This document shows positions 18,214 to 28,026 of a stretch of DNA of 64,000 nucleotides, piece after piece. The translations under genes and the position numbers were made by a program. The first letter of the stretch is position 1. Each line of letters opens with the position of its first letter. The notes under the pieces were generated by a model. The model saw nothing but the letters and a program-made list of their open reading frames with translations, did no database searches and was not told the DNA's origin. The stretch is taken from positions 1 through 64,000 of the forward strand of contig JAJEAL010000048.1 of the NCBI GenBank assembly GCA_022822785.1, given 5' to 3'. The stretch comes from Candidatus Poribacteria bacterium. GTDB taxonomy: Bacteria; Poribacteria; WGA-4E; PCPOR2b.

Positions 18214-20208
18214 ATGAGAAGCGCGAAAGAAATCGCATTGAACTCCCAAGCCCAATATTCGACACCCCAATCCCAACAACCGCAGATCCGTTGGAACGCG
18301 ATCTGGTTAGGTCTAGGGCTCATTTTTCTCAATAACTACTGGCTGTTTGCGATGTTACGTTGGGAACAGGGGCTCCCAACCACCATGTCGCTCTTCTTCA
18401 ATGTGATTTTCATCTTCGCGTTTGTGGTGGTGCTTAACTTCTGGCTCGCTCGTTTTGCTCCTCACCTAGCATTGACCCAAGGCGAGTTGCTGACCCTTTA
18501 CGCGATGCTTTCTGTTGCCTCCGCAATCGGTGGGCACGATCTGTTCCAAGTCGTTGTCACCAATATCGCGGTCGTTGGCTGGCTGTCAAACGAAGAGAAC
18601 GAATGGGCGGCACTGTTTCACCACTACCTTCCTGATTGGCTAGCATTGACCGACAAAAAAAGCATCACCCCCTATTTCATTGGGGAATCCAGCCTTTACC
18701 TCCCTGAAAATCTTGGATTATGGTGGCAACCCGTGCTTGCGTGGTCCGGATTTATTATCGTTCTCCTTTTCACCGCTTTCTTCATCAATGCCATCCTGCG
18801 AAAACAGTGGATTGAAGCAGAACGACTCAGTTATCCGATTATAGAACTTCCGCAGCAGATGACCACAACAACCTTCTTTCGGGATCGATTGATGTGGGTA
18901 GGATTCATTCTCGCTGGCGGTATGGATCTCATCAACGGACTGCACTTCCTGTTTCCCATTATTCCCGGGCTGGGCGGCGAATTTTTTGATCTGCGCCCTT
19001 TCTTTACCACGAAACCGTGGAACGCCATTGGTTGGACACCAATTGTTATCTTCCCTTTCGCCATTGGGATGGGATATTTTATCCCACTCGATCTCTCCTT
19101 TACGTTCTGGTTTTTCTACGTGTTCTGGAAATTTGAGATGATTATGGGGAGCGTCTTCGGTCTTCAGCATATCCCCGGTTTTCCCTTCATCTTCGATCAA
19201 TCATTCGGTGTCTGTGTTGGTGTATTGATTATCACACTATGGGGAGCGCGGCGTCACTTGCGAACCGTGCTTGTAAGCGCATGGGGAGGTCCCTCAACCC
19301 ATAGTCTTTCTAATACTCAAAATGGACAATCTGGACAGGGCGATCTATCAGAGAACGGAGGCGAAGCCAACGAACCAATCTCCTATCGCACTGCCGTACT
19401 TGGACTGATTATTGGCTTCATGTTGTTGGTCGGCTTTTGGGCGGTAGCAGGACTACCCCTTTGGGTTGCACTTCTCGTTCTGGTCATCCATTTCACAACA
19501 GTAACCGTTATCACCCGTATCCGTGCGGAGTTAGGCCCGCCCATCCACGATCTGCGTGCAATGGGACCGGATGTACTACTGCCAAAGATGTTCGGTATGC
19601 GGCGGTTAGGGGCAAGAAGCCTCACCCTATTTTCGCTTGTGTACTGCTTCAATCGCGCTTATCGGGGCAATGCCATGCCGCACCAGCTGGAAGCACTGAA
19701 ACTCGCAGAGCGTACGGGGGTGTCATCACGTCGTGTCGGATACGCTATACTACTCGCAGTCGTTCTCAGTCCATTGACCTCGTTCTGGTTTTCGCTGCAC
19801 ATCGGCTACAAGTCTGGGGCGTGGGAGGTGTGGTACGGTTCGATCTTTCGCCGTACCCAAAGCTGGCTTACCAACCCGGCACCCGTCGATGTTCTGTCAA
19901 TCTTGGCGATGTGCTTCGGGGCGGTCTTCACGTTTCTGCTCACCGCTGTGCGCACACGTTTCATTTGGTGGCCCCTATATCCGGTCGGATACGGCATTTC
20001 CGGCACATGGGCTGTCAATTTTTTCTGGTTTTCGGTGTTCATCAGTTGGGTGATTAAGTGGTGTATTCTGCGCTTTGGCGGCTTAAAGACATTTCGTAGC
20101 CTGGCTCCCTTCTTTCTTGGATTGATACTAGGTGAATTTCTCGTCGGTGGCATATGGGCACTAATTGGTGTATTGTTAGAGAAGCCGATGTATCGGTTCA
20201 TATGGTAA
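18214..20208 (+). CDS. Large polytopic membrane protein (DUF6785/DUF6784-like)
   Basis: 664 aa, many TM helices; pattern resembles DUF6785/6784 proteins. Confidence 0.7.
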   Translation: MRSAKEIALNSQAQYSTPQSQQPQIRWNAIWLGLGLIFLNNYWLFAMLRWEQGLPTTMSLFFNVIFIFAFVVVLNFWLARFAPHLALTQGELLTLYAMLSVASAIGGHDLFQVVVTNIAVVGWLSNEENEWAALFHHYLPDWLALTDKKSITPYFIGESSLYLPENLGLWWQPVLAWSGFIIVLLFTAFFINAILRKQWIEAERLSYPIIELPQQMTTTTFFRDRLMWVGFILAGGMDLINGLHFLFPIIPGLGGEFFDLRPFFTTKPWNAIGWTPIVIFPFAIGMGYFIPLDLSFTFWFFYVFWKFEMIMGSVFGLQHIPGFPFIFDQSFGVCVGVLIITLWGARRHLRTVLVSAWGGPSTHSLSNTQNGQSGQGDLSENGGEANEPISYRTAVLGLIIGFMLLVGFWAVAGLPLWVALLVLVIHFTTVTVITRIRAELGPPIHDLRAMGPDVLLPKMFGMRRLGARSLTLFSLVYCFNRAYRGNAMPHQLEALKLAERTGVSSRRVGYAILLAVVLSPLTSFWFSLHIGYKSGAWEVWYGSIFRRTQSWLTNPAPVDVLSILAMCFGAVFTFLLTAVRTRFIWWPLYPVGYGISGTWAVNFFWFSVFISWVIKWCILRFGGLKTFRSLAPFFLGLILGEFLVGGIWALIGVLLEKPMYRFIW

Positions 20209-20404
20209 ATGGGCTGCCCTGCATCTACTTCCGTTGGATTCGGAAGCCCAGATCAAGCGGGGCAGAAACTTCTATCATCCATGACAAAACGATTGCAATT
20301 CCGAAAAGCATACAGTATAATATCAATGTTTTAGGTCAGAGCAGCTGAGAATATTGAGTACAGACCTTCAGCGTCATCATCTTCACTTTTTGGGAGGAAT
20401 CATC

Positions 20405-20611
20405 ATGCCAATTGGCCCATGGGAACTGATTGTTATCCTTATTATTGCACTTCTGGTTTTCGGTCCGAAGCGTTTACCGGATATGGGCCGTTCACTTGGA
20501 AAGGCAATTCGGGAATTTAGGAACGCTGGCAAAGAAATTCAGAACGACATTGTCGAATCAATAGATAAAGATGACCGAGATTCGACCAAATCCGCGAATA
20601 AGACGGTTTAG
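20405..20611 (+). CDS. tatA: Twin-arginine translocase TatA/TatE subunit
   Basis: MPIGPWELIVILIIALLVFGPKRLPDMGRSLGKAIREF. Confidence 0.93.
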   Translation: MPIGPWELIVILIIALLVFGPKRLPDMGRSLGKAIREFRNAGKEIQNDIVESIDKDDRDSTKSANKTV

Positions 20612-20619
20612 TTATTAGC

Positions 20620-21447
20620 ATGGCCTCTGATGCGTCGATGTCCTTTTTGGACCATCTTGAAGAACTTCGTCGCCGGATTATTATCTCCCTGATTGCGATT
20701 GTGATATGTATTCTTATCAGTCTGTGGTTCAGGGACCAAGCGGTCGAAATTATAAGGCGCCCCGCTGACATACCACTCAACGCGCAATTGGCGAATTGGA
20801 TAGATCGGAGTGTTGGTTCAGATGGTTCATTCATGGCGTTTTTGTCAATCGTCCTGAGAGCAAGGGCGGTGAGCACGGTTCAACTGAATAAACCCGGTCC
20901 TAGCGAAGCCATCATGGCTTTTCTCAAAATTGCCGTCACTTTTGGGGTATTGCTCGCATCGCCTATTGTGCTCTATCAGGTGTGGGCGTTTGTTTTCCCT
21001 GCACTAACACAGCAGGAGAGGAAGTTCGCCCTCCCACTATTTCTAACTATCGTCTTCTTCTTCCTTGTTGGGGCAGTTTTTGCGTACTTTATTGTCCTAC
21101 CTGTTGTCGTTCAATTTGCTGCGGGTCTCTTCGCTAATGTGGGCGTTGGGAACCTATGGAGTATTGATAGGTATGTAGGTTTTGCAACCGGCATGATCCT
21201 AGCTTTCGGTGTTGCGTTTGAACTCCCAATTGTTATGGCATTTCTGTCACGTATCGGCATCATTAACGCCCACGGCTTCCGGGAACGACAGCGATATGCT
21301 GTCATGTTTATCTTTGTTGCAGCCGCACTGTTGACACCGGCGGATCTATTATCTATGTTATTGATGGCGATTCCACTTATCTTGTTATATCAGTTGGGAA
21401 TCTTCCTCGCCTTTCTTGCAGAACAGGAGCCTGAAAGTTATGCCTAA
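20620..21447 (+). CDS. tatC: Twin-arginine translocase subunit TatC
   Basis: SFLDHLEELRRRIIISL; YQVWAFVFPALTQQERKF; FGVAFELPIVMAFLSRIGII. Confidence 0.95.
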   Translation: MASDASMSFLDHLEELRRRIIISLIAIVICILISLWFRDQAVEIIRRPADIPLNAQLANWIDRSVGSDGSFMAFLSIVLRARAVSTVQLNKPGPSEAIMAFLKIAVTFGVLLASPIVLYQVWAFVFPALTQQERKFALPLFLTIVFFFLVGAVFAYFIVLPVVVQFAAGLFANVGVGNLWSIDRYVGFATGMILAFGVAFELPIVMAFLSRIGIINAHGFRERQRYAVMFIFVAAALLTPADLLSMLLMAIPLILLYQLGIFLAFLAEQEPESYA

Positions 21448-22210
21448 TATGGATCTACAGGAGCAGTTACGACTGTTGTATGAACTTCAGCAGATTGACG
21501 CCGAAATATTGACCCTCAATAATAAACTCAAGTCAGTACCGCTCAAGATCAAGAGGGCAGAGGAGCAGCTGCAGGTCCATCAACAAAAGCTACAGGCGAA
21601 ACAGTCACAACTCGCTGATACCGAAAAAGTGCAACGGTCCAAAACCGCGGAACTTGAAATGGAGGGTGAGCAGCGTATCAAATATGAAACGCAGTTGCGG
21701 GAGGTGAAGAGTAACAAAGAATATCAAGCGCTGGACAAAGAGATTAGTTTTATCCAAGAGAAAGAAGTGGAAATCGAAGATGAAATTCTATCCGCAATGC
21801 TGCAAATAGATCAACTCAATGAAGAGCTTACTCAACAACAAACGGAACTTGATGCCGAGAAGGAAAAACATAACGTACAAATCGCCGGATACGAGCAGGA
21901 AACAAAAGACCTCAAAGCAGAAATTGTGACGTGGAGTGGAAAACGAAAGGGTTTTTCCCATCAAATCGATTCGGGGTTGATGGAGCAATATCAAGCCCAA
22001 TTCAAACGTTACCGCAAGGGACTAGTTGCACTTGTTGTTGAAAATGCGTGCGGCAATTGCCATCTTACGATTCCGCCCCAAACGTTACAGGAAGCTCGTA
22101 GGTATGGGCAATTCATCCGTTGCGGAAGTTGTAGACTCATTCTTTACATTCCGCCTCCCTCTCCTGACGATGCTTCCGTCGAAGTCCCCACTTCCGGTTC
22201 ACAATCCTAA
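21440..22210 (+). CDS. Coiled-coil protein with C4-type zinc ribbon
   Basis: Heptad-rich N-terminus; VVENACGNCHLTIPPQTLQEARRYGQFIRCGSCRLILY. Confidence 0.85.
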   Translation: MPNMDLQEQLRLLYELQQIDAEILTLNNKLKSVPLKIKRAEEQLQVHQQKLQAKQSQLADTEKVQRSKTAELEMEGEQRIKYETQLREVKSNKEYQALDKEISFIQEKEVEIEDEILSAMLQIDQLNEELTQQQTELDAEKEKHNVQIAGYEQETKDLKAEIVTWSGKRKGFSHQIDSGLMEQYQAQFKRYRKGLVALVVENACGNCHLTIPPQTLQEARRYGQFIRCGSCRLILYIPPPSPDDASVEVPTSGSQS

Positions 22211-22443
22211 ATTTCCACCGCTGCAGAGATCTCACACATCCCTACCCACCAGCGAACAGAACTCCATATCAGTACCACACGACTTGATTTTCTTGATCAA
22301 CTATCTGTATCTATGGAATCGTTATATTTATAGTTACCAGTAGTATTTTTTTTGGCAAATGCAATTTTCATGAAACCTATTCAAAAATCTGACGTATGGG
22401 CACGGCATAACGATCTAGTACAGGTACAGCTTGGAGAAGACCA

Positions 22444-23292
22444 ATGACTGTGATAGAAAAATCGCTAATCCTCGCGGCGATGCTACTTTTGACGGCACCC
22501 GTGTCTGTATCGACTACGGAGAAATCAACAAGCGCATCTAAGTCCGCCGAATCCCCAACGAACGTAAAAGCTCCATTCCGTTTAACCGCTGTTGTGCTTG
22601 ATGCCGGGCACGGCGGCAGAGACCCCGGCAATGTCGGTCCAGGACGTAAAAAGGAAAAAGACATCAACTTGGCAATTACGCACAAACTGGCAGCACTGAT
22701 TCGAAAAAAAACAGCGTATGAGGTTCATCTTACCCGATCAACAGATCGCTGGATTTCATTAACGGAACGTGCCCGTATTGCCAACGAGCTTCCACCACGT
22801 CAGACGTTATTTATTAGCATCCACTGTAACTCACATCCGGATTCCCGTGTTCACGGTCTAGAGAGTTATATCTTTAACTTACAAGCGACTGATAAATTTG
22901 CGGCAGACTTAGCGAAATGGGAGAACGACGAAGAAGTCGTCAGTCCTGTCGACTTTATCATCAACAATCTCCATAAAAGAGGGGTCGACAAATATAGCTG
23001 GGAAGCCGCTCGTATCGTGCAATCTGTGCTTGTGTCCCAACTTGGAACGCGAAATCGAAATCGGATCGCCCCGGACAGAATGGTTAGGCAAGCACCTTTT
23101 CGCGTCCTCGTCGATACTAGGATGCCAGCCCTTTTGGTCGAATTGGGCTATCTAACAAACAAGGCAGAATACAACAAACTGAGCTCAGCGAGGTACCAAG
23201 ATAAGGTGGCGAATGCGTTACTGGAGGCGATTCAGCAGTTTGATCAAGCCACACAGGAGGTGGACAAACGCATTGAAGCCCGGTTACCTTAA
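22444..23292 (+). CDS. N-acetylmuramoyl-L-alanine amidase (Amidase_3)
   Basis: VVLDAGHGGRDPGNVGPGRKKEKDINLAI; LFISIHCNSHPD; ALLVELGYLTNKAEYNKL. Confidence 0.92.
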   Translation: MTVIEKSLILAAMLLLTAPVSVSTTEKSTSASKSAESPTNVKAPFRLTAVVLDAGHGGRDPGNVGPGRKKEKDINLAITHKLAALIRKKTAYEVHLTRSTDRWISLTERARIANELPPRQTLFISIHCNSHPDSRVHGLESYIFNLQATDKFAADLAKWENDEEVVSPVDFIINNLHKRGVDKYSWEAARIVQSVLVSQLGTRNRNRIAPDRMVRQAPFRVLVDTRMPALLVELGYLTNKAEYNKLSSARYQDKVANALLEAIQQFDQATQEVDKRIEARLP

Positions 23293-23367
23293 CCTCCGTC
23301 TCGACCGTGTGAAGGTTTGTAAGCGTCGCACGTTTTTTAATGTTAGCAGATTGGAAATTGGAGTTAA

Positions 23368-23502
23368 ATGGCAGGCACCATATTTTGGGCAATCCAAGGT
23401 CGGTGGGCAAAGGATTTCGTGAAGACAAATTGGGAAGCCGTGTTGAAACATCAGCAGAAAAACGATGGGAAGGATACTACGCTAGTCTTCGATCGGTTTT
23501 AG
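23368..23502 (+). CDS. Possible 44-aa small protein (below ORF-track length cutoff)
   Basis: ATG preceded by ggag; MAGTIFWAIQGRWAKDFVKTNWEAVLKHQQKNDGKDTTLVFDRF; converges on the purM stop. Confidence 0.3.
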   Translation: MAGTIFWAIQGRWAKDFVKTNWEAVLKHQQKNDGKDTTLVFDRF

Positions 23503-24530
23503 ATAATTCGGACCCCCTTCTCGTCATGGTTAATTTCACCAATCAGCGAAGGGGATTCACCGGACGCTTGAAGCGCTGCAATCGCTGCCTCGATTTGGTT
23601 CGGTGGCAGCACGAGTACCATGCCAATACCCATGTTAAAAACATGGTACATCTCGGCTTCATCTACACTGCCTCTTTCCTGCAGGAAGGAAAAGATTGGC
23701 GGTATTTCCCAACTGCCCCTCTGAATCTTCGCACAGCAATGCGGGGGAAGAATACGGATGATGTTATCTGACAATCCGCCGCCTGTGATGTGGGCAATCC
23801 CTTTAATATCGCAATGCTCCCGCAAGGCAAGGACACTTTTGACATAGCTCTTATGTTGCGCGAGCAGCTCTGCAGCAACCGTTTTGCCGAGTTCGGGAAC
23901 ATACTGATTCACTTCGTAGCCACAAACCTCAAACACAATCCGCCGGGCAAGCGAAAAGCCGTTTGTATGTAAACCGAGCGAACCCAAACCAATTAAGCCA
24001 TCCCCCGGGGCAATCCTGCTTCCCGTGATTAATTGTGACTCCTCAACGACCCCGACAATTGTACCCACGAGGTCATACTCCCCCATCGTGTAGAGTTCCG
24101 ATAGTTCGGCAATTTCCCCGCCGATTAGCGCGCAACCGATTTCCCGGCAACCCGTCGCCACGCCACTCACAATCTGCTCAATAACTTCAGGTTGCAGCTG
24201 ACTTATGCCAATGTAATCGAGAAAAAAAAGCGGTTCCGCCCCTTGAACAAGAATATCATTCCCACAATGCGCCACAATATCAAAGCCAACTGTATCGTGT
24301 CGTCCCGTCATAAAAGCAACTTTGAGCTTTGTGCCAACGCTGTCGGTGCTCGACACTAAGACCGGCTTTTCGTACTTGCCAAGCGCAAATAACCCTCCAA
24401 AATTGCCAACTTCGCTTAAGACTTCCGGGCGGCGGGTCGATTGCAGGAGCGGTTTTAACCGTTTCAGCGCATCTTCTTGTGCGTCGATGGAAACGCCTGC
24501 GCTAGCGTATGTTAATCCTTGCTCAGCCAT
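23499..24530 (-). CDS. purM: Phosphoribosylformylglycinamidine cyclo-ligase
   Basis: LTYASAGVSIDAQEDALKRLKPL; DSVGTKLKVAF; IAHITGGGLSDNIIRILP; start chosen at MAEQGL. Confidence 0.95.
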   Translation of the reverse strand: MAEQGLTYASAGVSIDAQEDALKRLKPLLQSTRRPEVLSEVGNFGGLFALGKYEKPVLVSSTDSVGTKLKVAFMTGRHDTVGFDIVAHCGNDILVQGAEPLFFLDYIGISQLQPEVIEQIVSGVATGCREIGCALIGGEIAELSELYTMGEYDLVGTIVGVVEESQLITGSRIAPGDGLIGLGSLGLHTNGFSLARRIVFEVCGYEVNQYVPELGKTVAAELLAQHKSYVKSVLALREHCDIKGIAHITGGGLSDNIIRILPPHCCAKIQRGSWEIPPIFSFLQERGSVDEAEMYHVFNMGIGMVLVLPPNQIEAAIAALQASGESPSLIGEINHDEKGVRII

Positions 24531-24879
24531 CGGCGTTGTCAGATTCCTTTCGTTTCTCCATCCGTCGATTGAAGGATTCCATCCGTCGGTCATCAATAAC
24601 CGCCATTATCTTATCCATCTTTAATAGGGAAGTAACTAATATCACAATACATAACCCAACAGTGATTAGCATTGCATTTTCTGCGACGGTCTGTGGGGAC
24701 GCGGTTGGGCTCAGTTTCTGAACCAACAAAATTGCCGGTTGGTACACGACCATACCGAGAATCGCGCATAAGAGAATGGCGTAAAAGGTGAATCGCCCTT
24801 GTGATGTGGATAGCCCTCGTCGCACGTTTTGAAAGGGGTGGGAAGATTGAGGGCGCTCTCTTCTTAATCTATTCTGCAT
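24523..24879 (-). CDS. Small membrane protein between purF and purM
   Basis: 118 aa, two hydrophobic segments; overlaps purM start. Confidence 0.65.
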   Translation of the reverse strand: MQNRLRRERPQSSHPFQNVRRGLSTSQGRFTFYAILLCAILGMVVYQPAILLVQKLSPTASPQTVAENAMLITVGLCIVILVTSLLKMDKIMAVIDDRRMESFNRRMEKRKESDNADG

Positions 24880-24927
24880 CGGATTTCTCCTTTGAATTAT
24901 ATAATCGAGTAGGCTCCTCCGCGATCA

Positions 24928-26361
24928 TCAATCCTCTTCATTCACAAAGCTAATGGGGAGTTGAGCAGTCGATTGTCCACTAAATTCAACAGGATAGTCT
25001 CCATCAAAGCAAGCTGTACAAAAATCTTTGGGTGACTTCATACATTTGAGCATGCCGTTGATACTGAGGTATCCCAAACTATCTGCGCGGATGTATTTAC
25101 GGGTCTCTTCGATGGTGTGTGAGCTAGCGATTAGCTCTTTGCGGGTAGGGGTATCAATACCGTAAAAACAGGGATATTTATTGGGCGGAGAAGCAACACG
25201 GACATGAACCTGGGTCGCCCCACCTTGACGTAACATTTTCACAAACTTTCGGCTTTCAGTGCCCCGCATAATGGAGTCATCTATCACCACAACGCGCTTG
25301 CCCTCTAGCACATCACGCATCGGGTTTAATTTTACCTTGACCATCAGTTCGCGCACCTCCTGCGAAGGATTCATGAAAGCGCGCCCCACGTAAGAGTTTC
25401 GGTAAAGCCCTACATCGTATGGAATCCCCGATTCCTCCGCATACCCCAGTGCAGAAAGTGTCGCCGAATCTGGCACGGGAATGACAATATCTGCCGCTGC
25501 GGGACACTCACGTGCCAGTTGGCGGCCAAGTTCACGTCTTGGCCGGTTAACAAACTCACCAAATACAACACTATCTGGCCGGGAGAGGTAAATATATTCA
25601 AAAATACATTGTGATAGATGAGGAAGTGTCTGCCCAAACATAAATGATTCGGGCTCTTTATCCGTCCCAGTAATAATAACCATTTCGCCAGGGCTAATTT
25701 CACGGATGGGCTCCGCCTCAATTACATTAAAGGCGCACGTTTCGGAAGCAAGAACATAGGAATCGTCAGCACGTCCTAGCCAGAGCGGCCGAAAGCCGTA
25801 AATATCCCGTACGCCGATTAGGATGGATTTCCCCATGAAGACCAGTGAATATGCGCCGCGAATCTCTTTAAGGGCATCCAAGATACGATCTTCCAACAGC
25901 GTCTGCCGGGAACGCGCAATGAGATGAGCGATCACCTCTGTATCGGAAGTTGTGCTAAAAATTGAACCACTATCCTCAAGATCGCTGCGGATACGCTGGG
26001 CGTTCACGAGGTTTCCATTATGTGCGATTGCGAGGGGTCCCCGCTTGTATTCCCGCACCAGCGGTTGTGCATTCTGCAAGGCGCTTTGCCCAGTTGTGGA
26101 ATAGCGGTTATGTCCCAAGGCAAGGTCACCCTCCAGCTTTGACAAGACCTCCGAATCAAAGATAGTTGCGACAAGCCCCATACCGTGATGGTATGTGAAT
26201 GAATCGTTGTCTGCAGCGGCAATTCCTGCGCTTTCCTGACCACGGTGTTGAAGGGCACGTAGCCCCAAGTAGGTGAATTCGACGGCCCGAGGGTGTCCTA
26301 AAATGCCGAATACCCCACACTCACATCTTGGTTTGTCATCAAACGCATCGAAGTATTCCAT
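24928..26361 (-). CDS. purF: Amidophosphoribosyltransferase
   Basis: ECGVFGILGHPRAVEFTYLGLRALQHRGQESAGI; VVVIDDSIMRGTES; ORF extends to 26424. Confidence 0.95.
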   Translation of the reverse strand: MEYFDAFDDKPRCECGVFGILGHPRAVEFTYLGLRALQHRGQESAGIAAADNDSFTYHHGMGLVATIFDSEVLSKLEGDLALGHNRYSTTGQSALQNAQPLVREYKRGPLAIAHNGNLVNAQRIRSDLEDSGSIFSTTSDTEVIAHLIARSRQTLLEDRILDALKEIRGAYSLVFMGKSILIGVRDIYGFRPLWLGRADDSYVLASETCAFNVIEAEPIREISPGEMVIITGTDKEPESFMFGQTLPHLSQCIFEYIYLSRPDSVVFGEFVNRPRRELGRQLARECPAAADIVIPVPDSATLSALGYAEESGIPYDVGLYRNSYVGRAFMNPSQEVRELMVKVKLNPMRDVLEGKRVVVIDDSIMRGTESRKFVKMLRQGGATQVHVRVASPPNKYPCFYGIDTPTRKELIASSHTIEETRKYIRADSLGYLSINGMLKCMKSPKDFCTACFDGDYPVEFSGQSTAQLPISFVNEED

Positions 26362-26452
26362 ATTTGGGTGATTCTCCAATCCATCGGATGTTCCATCACA
26401 CACTGGCACGCTATTGCGTGGCATCTAAAAGTTTGGAACGCCTAGATTTGGG

Positions 26453-26995
26453 TTAGGGTTCAACTGCCGCTGTTTGCCTTCGTTCCATACTCAGTCGGTA
26501 GCCAAGGATGGCGCCAATCGGTGCAGAAACAATGTATAAAAGTTCGGGAGGACATTTTATCGCTAGTAAAATACGAAGGGGTAAAGATATGATAAGGGCA
26601 AGGACTTGCGCTATGTTGAGCAGTATGTAGAACAGCAAATTCGAGGCAACCAATGTTTCCCAGTGGATATTCAGCAGCGACATCAACGCAACTACTGCAG
26701 GTGCTCCCAGAAAGGCGCCCTGGTATGTGCGCTTGCGGTCTATATCAACACCGAAACGCTGTCCAGCAAATATAACGCCTTCAGCCACACCGGCGAGCGC
26801 ACTCCCATATGTTAGAGCAAACGAGATTAGCAGAAGTAAGCTCACCCAAAAACCGTGTTGTATGCGGTCACCGATTAAGCCTTTCCACAACAGTAGTTCA
26901 ACAATCAAGAAGCACAGCCATCCGCTCGCTAAACCGATAGCACCACCTAAAACAATTTGACTCGCTGTTAACGCAATGGTTTTCTTTCGAGGCAT
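26453..26995 (-). CDS. Hypothetical polytopic membrane protein
   Basis: 180 aa, several TM segments. Confidence 0.65.
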   Translation of the reverse strand: MPRKKTIALTASQIVLGGAIGLASGWLCFLIVELLLWKGLIGDRIQHGFWVSLLLLISFALTYGSALAGVAEGVIFAGQRFGVDIDRKRTYQGAFLGAPAVVALMSLLNIHWETLVASNLLFYILLNIAQVLALIISLPLRILLAIKCPPELLYIVSAPIGAILGYRLSMERRQTAAVEP

Positions 26996-27112
26996 ACGAT
27001 GCTCCCAAAAATCAGATTGAATACGGAGATTATATCACGGCGTTGCATCCATGTCAACCGGAATGAAGCGTGAGGCGCCCCAACAATTCTTCCCAATCAT
27101 ATTCTACTAAAC

Positions 27113-27175
27113 TATGGTGAACTTTAGAATTACTTGGACACTCTGTACCGGCGCAGTTAGAAACAGCGCCTACCA
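27113..27175 (+). repeat. IS630-like MITE tip followed by GCGCAGTTAGAAACAGCGC palindrome (far end not defined)
   Basis: TATGGTGAACTTTAGAATTACTTGGACACTC resembles the IS630 tip at 17199; then GGCGCAGTTAGAAACAGCGCCTACC. Confidence 0.6.
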
Positions 27176-27352
27176 AACATGGGGATTGAGATTTAACAGA
27201 TTGAGGATTCGGTTTAATCTTGACAGCGCGCCCACTATTCCCTACAATTGTATAATATCAGTAAATAAGCCTAGGCACACAGCTGCGGGAGTTGCGCTGC
27301 TACAATCATAGTTGCAACCACAGACGGATTAAACCATGGTGAGGGGAAATCT

Positions 27353-27988
27353 ATGAGTAATCTACTGTTTCAGTCGGGTGAGAAGGTGCTTTTTATCGGC
27401 GATAGTATCACCGATTGTGGACGCCGCGGCGACCACGCACCACTTGGGAGCGGTTACGTAAAAAAAGTAACTGAGTTAATCACCGCAAAGTATCCAGAGC
27501 GGCAAATCGAGTATGTCAATAAAGGCATCGGTGGCGACGTCGTTGAAGGGCTCGAAGGACGATGGGATACAGACGTCATCGCTGAGAAGCCGACTTGGCT
27601 GTCGGTGAAGATTGGCATCAATAATGCGTCGCGCCAGCTTGGAGCGGGTCTCCCAAACGAAACATATCTACCTGAATGGGAAGCGTGTTATCGGCGTATC
27701 CTCACTCGCGCGAGAGATGAATTGGGCGTGGGACTTTTCATGTTTGAGACCTTTTATATTGAAGAAGACGTTCCCGAACCGCGTCCGCTAGATGTCGATG
27801 CCTATAATGAGATTATCCATCGACTCGCCGACGAGTTCAACGCCCGATTGATACAAACAAACGAGGCGTTTGACCGAGCGGTCGCTGCGCGTCCGGGAGC
27901 GTTGTGGACAACCCAAGATGGTGTCCATCCGAATCCGGAAGGACATACACTAATGGCGCTGGAATTTCTGAAACAGACAGGCTGGTAG
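27353..27988 (+). CDS. SGNH/GDSL hydrolase family esterase
   Basis: VLFIGDSITDCGRR; SVKIGINNASR; DGVHPNPEGHTLMA. Confidence 0.92.
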   Translation: MSNLLFQSGEKVLFIGDSITDCGRRGDHAPLGSGYVKKVTELITAKYPERQIEYVNKGIGGDVVEGLEGRWDTDVIAEKPTWLSVKIGINNASRQLGAGLPNETYLPEWEACYRRILTRARDELGVGLFMFETFYIEEDVPEPRPLDVDAYNEIIHRLADEFNARLIQTNEAFDRAVAARPGALWTTQDGVHPNPEGHTLMALEFLKQTGW

Positions 27989-28026
27989 AAACTTCTCATT
28001 TGTATATCGTTGCTGGAGGCTTAATC

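Noticed and set aside
18718-19200. 160-aa minus-strand ORF
   Set aside because: Antisense shadow of the 664-aa membrane protein.
19437-20057. 206-aa plus-strand ORF
   Set aside because: Out-of-frame overlap inside the 664-aa membrane protein, Cys/His/Arg-rich shadow.
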